Shown: positions 62,000 through 64,000 of the stretch, one piece after another
How the letters are laid out: the number at the start of each line of letters is the position of its first letter
How positions within the stretch are numbered: position 1 is the first letter of the stretch
Assembly (NCBI GenBank): GCA_024220505.1
Contig: JAKZZE010000005.1
Location: forward strand, 186,001 to 250,000
Direction of reading: 5' to 3'
Source of the DNA: Rhizopus arrhizus
Lineage: Eukaryota; Mucoromycota; Mucoromycetes; Mucorales; Rhizopodaceae
Length of the DNA: 64,000 bases
The notes under the pieces: model-generated
Databases searched by the model: none
Told to the model about the DNA's origin: nothing
What the model saw: the letters and a program-made list of their open reading frames with translations, nothing else
Program-made: the position numbers and the translations under genes

Positions 62000-62267
62000 T
62001 TTCTTTTTATAAATTAAAAAAAAAAAAAAAAAAAGACATTTTTAATTTTTAGGGTCCAATGACATAATAACGTATTACAAAGCCGACAACATCCATGCTG
62101 TTTTCTTTTTTGAGTAAAGTTTTCGTTTCTCCCTCTGCTTGTTTCTCTTCCTTTCTTTCTTTTAAAAAGTTAATCAATGGAATCCACTGCAAATTACTTG
62201 AGAAACGGTGACAAAAATGAACATTACAATAAAAGAATAAAACTTTTTTTTTATTAATATTTACAAA

Positions 62268-62524
62268 CTAGTAATCCTTTGCCTCTCTTTCTTGAATATG
62301 TCTTTGTCTTGAACGCAAAAATAATTCTTTCAACGTTTTGCCATTTTGCATACGAGGATCAGTTCGCTCGTTTAAGAAATAAGCTAATGTACCAACAGTA
62401 AGGGAGAAGGCAATATCCCCATATCTTTTTTTTTTTTTTTTTTTTGTGAGTTCAATATTCCATGAAATATAAAGTTTGAAGCTTACTTTGATATAAGGTA
62501 TTCGTATCTTATAGGGGCTGACAT
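62268..62524 (-). CDS. Small NCE101-like membrane protein
   Basis: Two exons, 62487-62524 and 62268-62424, encode 64 residues: a short start (SAPIRYEYLISKYGD), one hydrophobic segment (IAFSLTVGTLAYFLNER) and a charged tail (LKELFLRSRQRHIQEREA). Length and the pattern LISK...D...F...VG...YFL.ER fit NCE101 (non-classical export protein 1), a single-span fungal protein. The intron is 62 nt with a long A run before its acceptor. It lies upstream of and on the same strand as the RMD1 gene. The family call is tentative. Confidence 0.6.
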
Positions 62525-64000
62525 TATGAACAAAAAAAATAAAATAAAATAAAAGGGTATGAAAAAAAGCAGTTATGGTTAAGGTGTGCAAGGGATCGGT
62601 GATTGAATAGCAAGAAATTATCAACACATTAAAAATGTGATTTTACTGAGCAAAATCAGAATTGGATTTTCTAGGTTGAAGATAGCAAACCCACTAATGT
62701 TTTCACTGTTAAGGGCAGATAGTAGAAATGGCACCATAGTAAGTCTGAAAAATATAGGCGAAATGAAACTGCCTTGGTGTAGTCAGTAATGCGGTGTTGT
62801 ATGATGTTTGGCAAGGATCTGTTCACGTAGACTGAAACTGAGTTGCCAAAGAAAAGATCGTGAATACATTTAATGAGCTCTTTTTTTGAAGACCAAGCCT
62901 TGTTAGTACTTACTTATTTAGGGAATATTTGTTCGTAGGCTTCTCGTTTATCCCAATACTATTCGCTAGCTATCTGGTCTTGGCTCTGGCTTAGACGCAC
63001 CTTCCACGATCAACTAACAGTCGAGACTGTGGTTGCCTATAAATTTATTGTGAATAGAATCTGTTCGAAATCGATTAATTAATTTTGATGAGTATCCTTT
63101 GTTATTCATGATTCTTGTAAATACTTTGCAATCAGTGTTTATCAGTTACTGAGACTTGAATTAAGTAAAAAATTAAAATCAATAGGAAATCAATGTTGTT
63201 TCATCTATAAATGGTATGTTTAACAAAAACTTGGTAGAAACCAAGGAGTCATAAAGCAAGAATAATTAGCATATTGTGAAAGGGTTGTGAACAGAAAACA
63301 AAAGCGTAGGGAGCCACCAGTTGCTAAAATGGACGAGTTTTGCATGTCGAGAATAGCCAACTTTTAAGATTTAAACAAGTATCTGACAAATGTCTTTTTA
63401 TCTTGGGGTTATTCTTGTAGTGAAAGAGACCTTGACCATAAATAGCCGAGATAGACTAGATATTTTCAAAAACAAGTTGGAAAGCTTTTGGTTATTGCCG
63501 TATTCTTTTCCAAGGTTTTAGATATTTGTGATTGGGTTTCTTTTATTATTTGTTCTATTAACTTTTTTTTTTTTCCCCTTTGTACATTCAATCGATTTAC
63601 GCTTGATCTTTGATGGTAAGGAACAGTTTAGATATCTAATTATGTTCATAGATTTTCTCATTTTCCTATAACTTTTCTCTCAAAAATCTTGAAATAAACA
63701 AAGGAGATGGAAACAAGACTGCGTGGGAGAGGATGAAAAGATTGAGGGATTTAAAAAAAAATTTGTAGAAATTAACAATAAAATAAGCTTAACCCACCTT
63801 CCTTTACATGATCAATTCAGTTTTAATTACAATTACCATCCAATATGGTTATAGGATAATTAAAGACAAAGCATAAATACATTTTATTATCTTTGGATGA
63901 TTTTTATATGTCCAATGAAGACAGAAGAATATCAGGTGAGAAAAAAAAGAAAGGGATCGCATGAAAAAGGGCCCCACAATTTCCTTATAAAAAGGCATGC
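62525..64000. other. Right-end region, no gene recognised
   Basis: About 1.5 kb to the window edge, AT-rich. No open stretch of notable length or motif was seen; the TAAA-rich final 100 bases could be the flank of a gene outside the window. Confidence 0.5.

Overview
The window is fungal nuclear DNA from a Mucoromycota species, almost certainly a Rhizopus. It is AT-rich, genes carry many short introns (about 34-60 nt), and the secreted alpha-amylase at 33.6-35.0 kb reads like the known Rhizopus oryzae/arrhizus enzyme. Species assignment rests on recall of that family, not on a search. Genes were assembled by hand from splice signals and reading phase; most models close exactly in frame.

Layout. 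0.2-7 kb is dense: a CENP-N/Chl4-like kinetochore protein (+), a short three-exon mitochondrial ribosomal protein mL53 (+), calcineurin A (-), and a divergently transcribed Sct1/Gpt2-type glycerol-3-phosphate acyltransferase (+). At 8.4-10.3 kb lies a soluble fumarate reductase with a C-terminal cytochrome b5 domain. Two developmental regulators follow, a VosA-type velvet protein (11.8-13.3 kb) and a WOPR (Gti1/Pac2/Wor1) factor (18.7-19.5 kb), separated by gene-poor DNA with decayed fragments.

19.5-26 kb is a repeat island: a 497-bp inverted repeat with a 0.9-kb spacer, then a palindromic Tc1/mariner-derived element enclosing 2.1 kb of unrelated cargo. 26.3-35 kb holds TGS1, an alpha-arrestin with a PPxY motif, a TMEM170-like membrane protein and alpha-amylase. 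After about 3.4 kb without a recognised gene come TVP23 and a GPI-tailed PLC-like phosphodiesterase. 40.5-48.1 kb is decayed: transposase and GCR1_C relics, a major-facilitator transporter whose frame breaks twice, and a 1,634-bp Tc1/mariner element with intact termini but a frameshifted transposase. Then come an Slm1-like F-BAR/PH protein, another dead transposase, NOP16, a cation diffusion facilitator, a LINE relic with a long A tail, an RMD1-family protein and a small NCE101-like protein.

The genes are mostly unrelated housekeeping functions. Possible functional links are calcineurin with Slm1 (a known calcineurin/TORC2 effector in yeast) and the velvet/WOPR pair, whose relatives act in one network in dimorphic ascomycetes. 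The most unusual structures are the palindromic cargo-carrying transposon, the long perfect inverted repeat, and a calcineurin gene whose one-base frame shift could be masked by a neighbouring splice donor.
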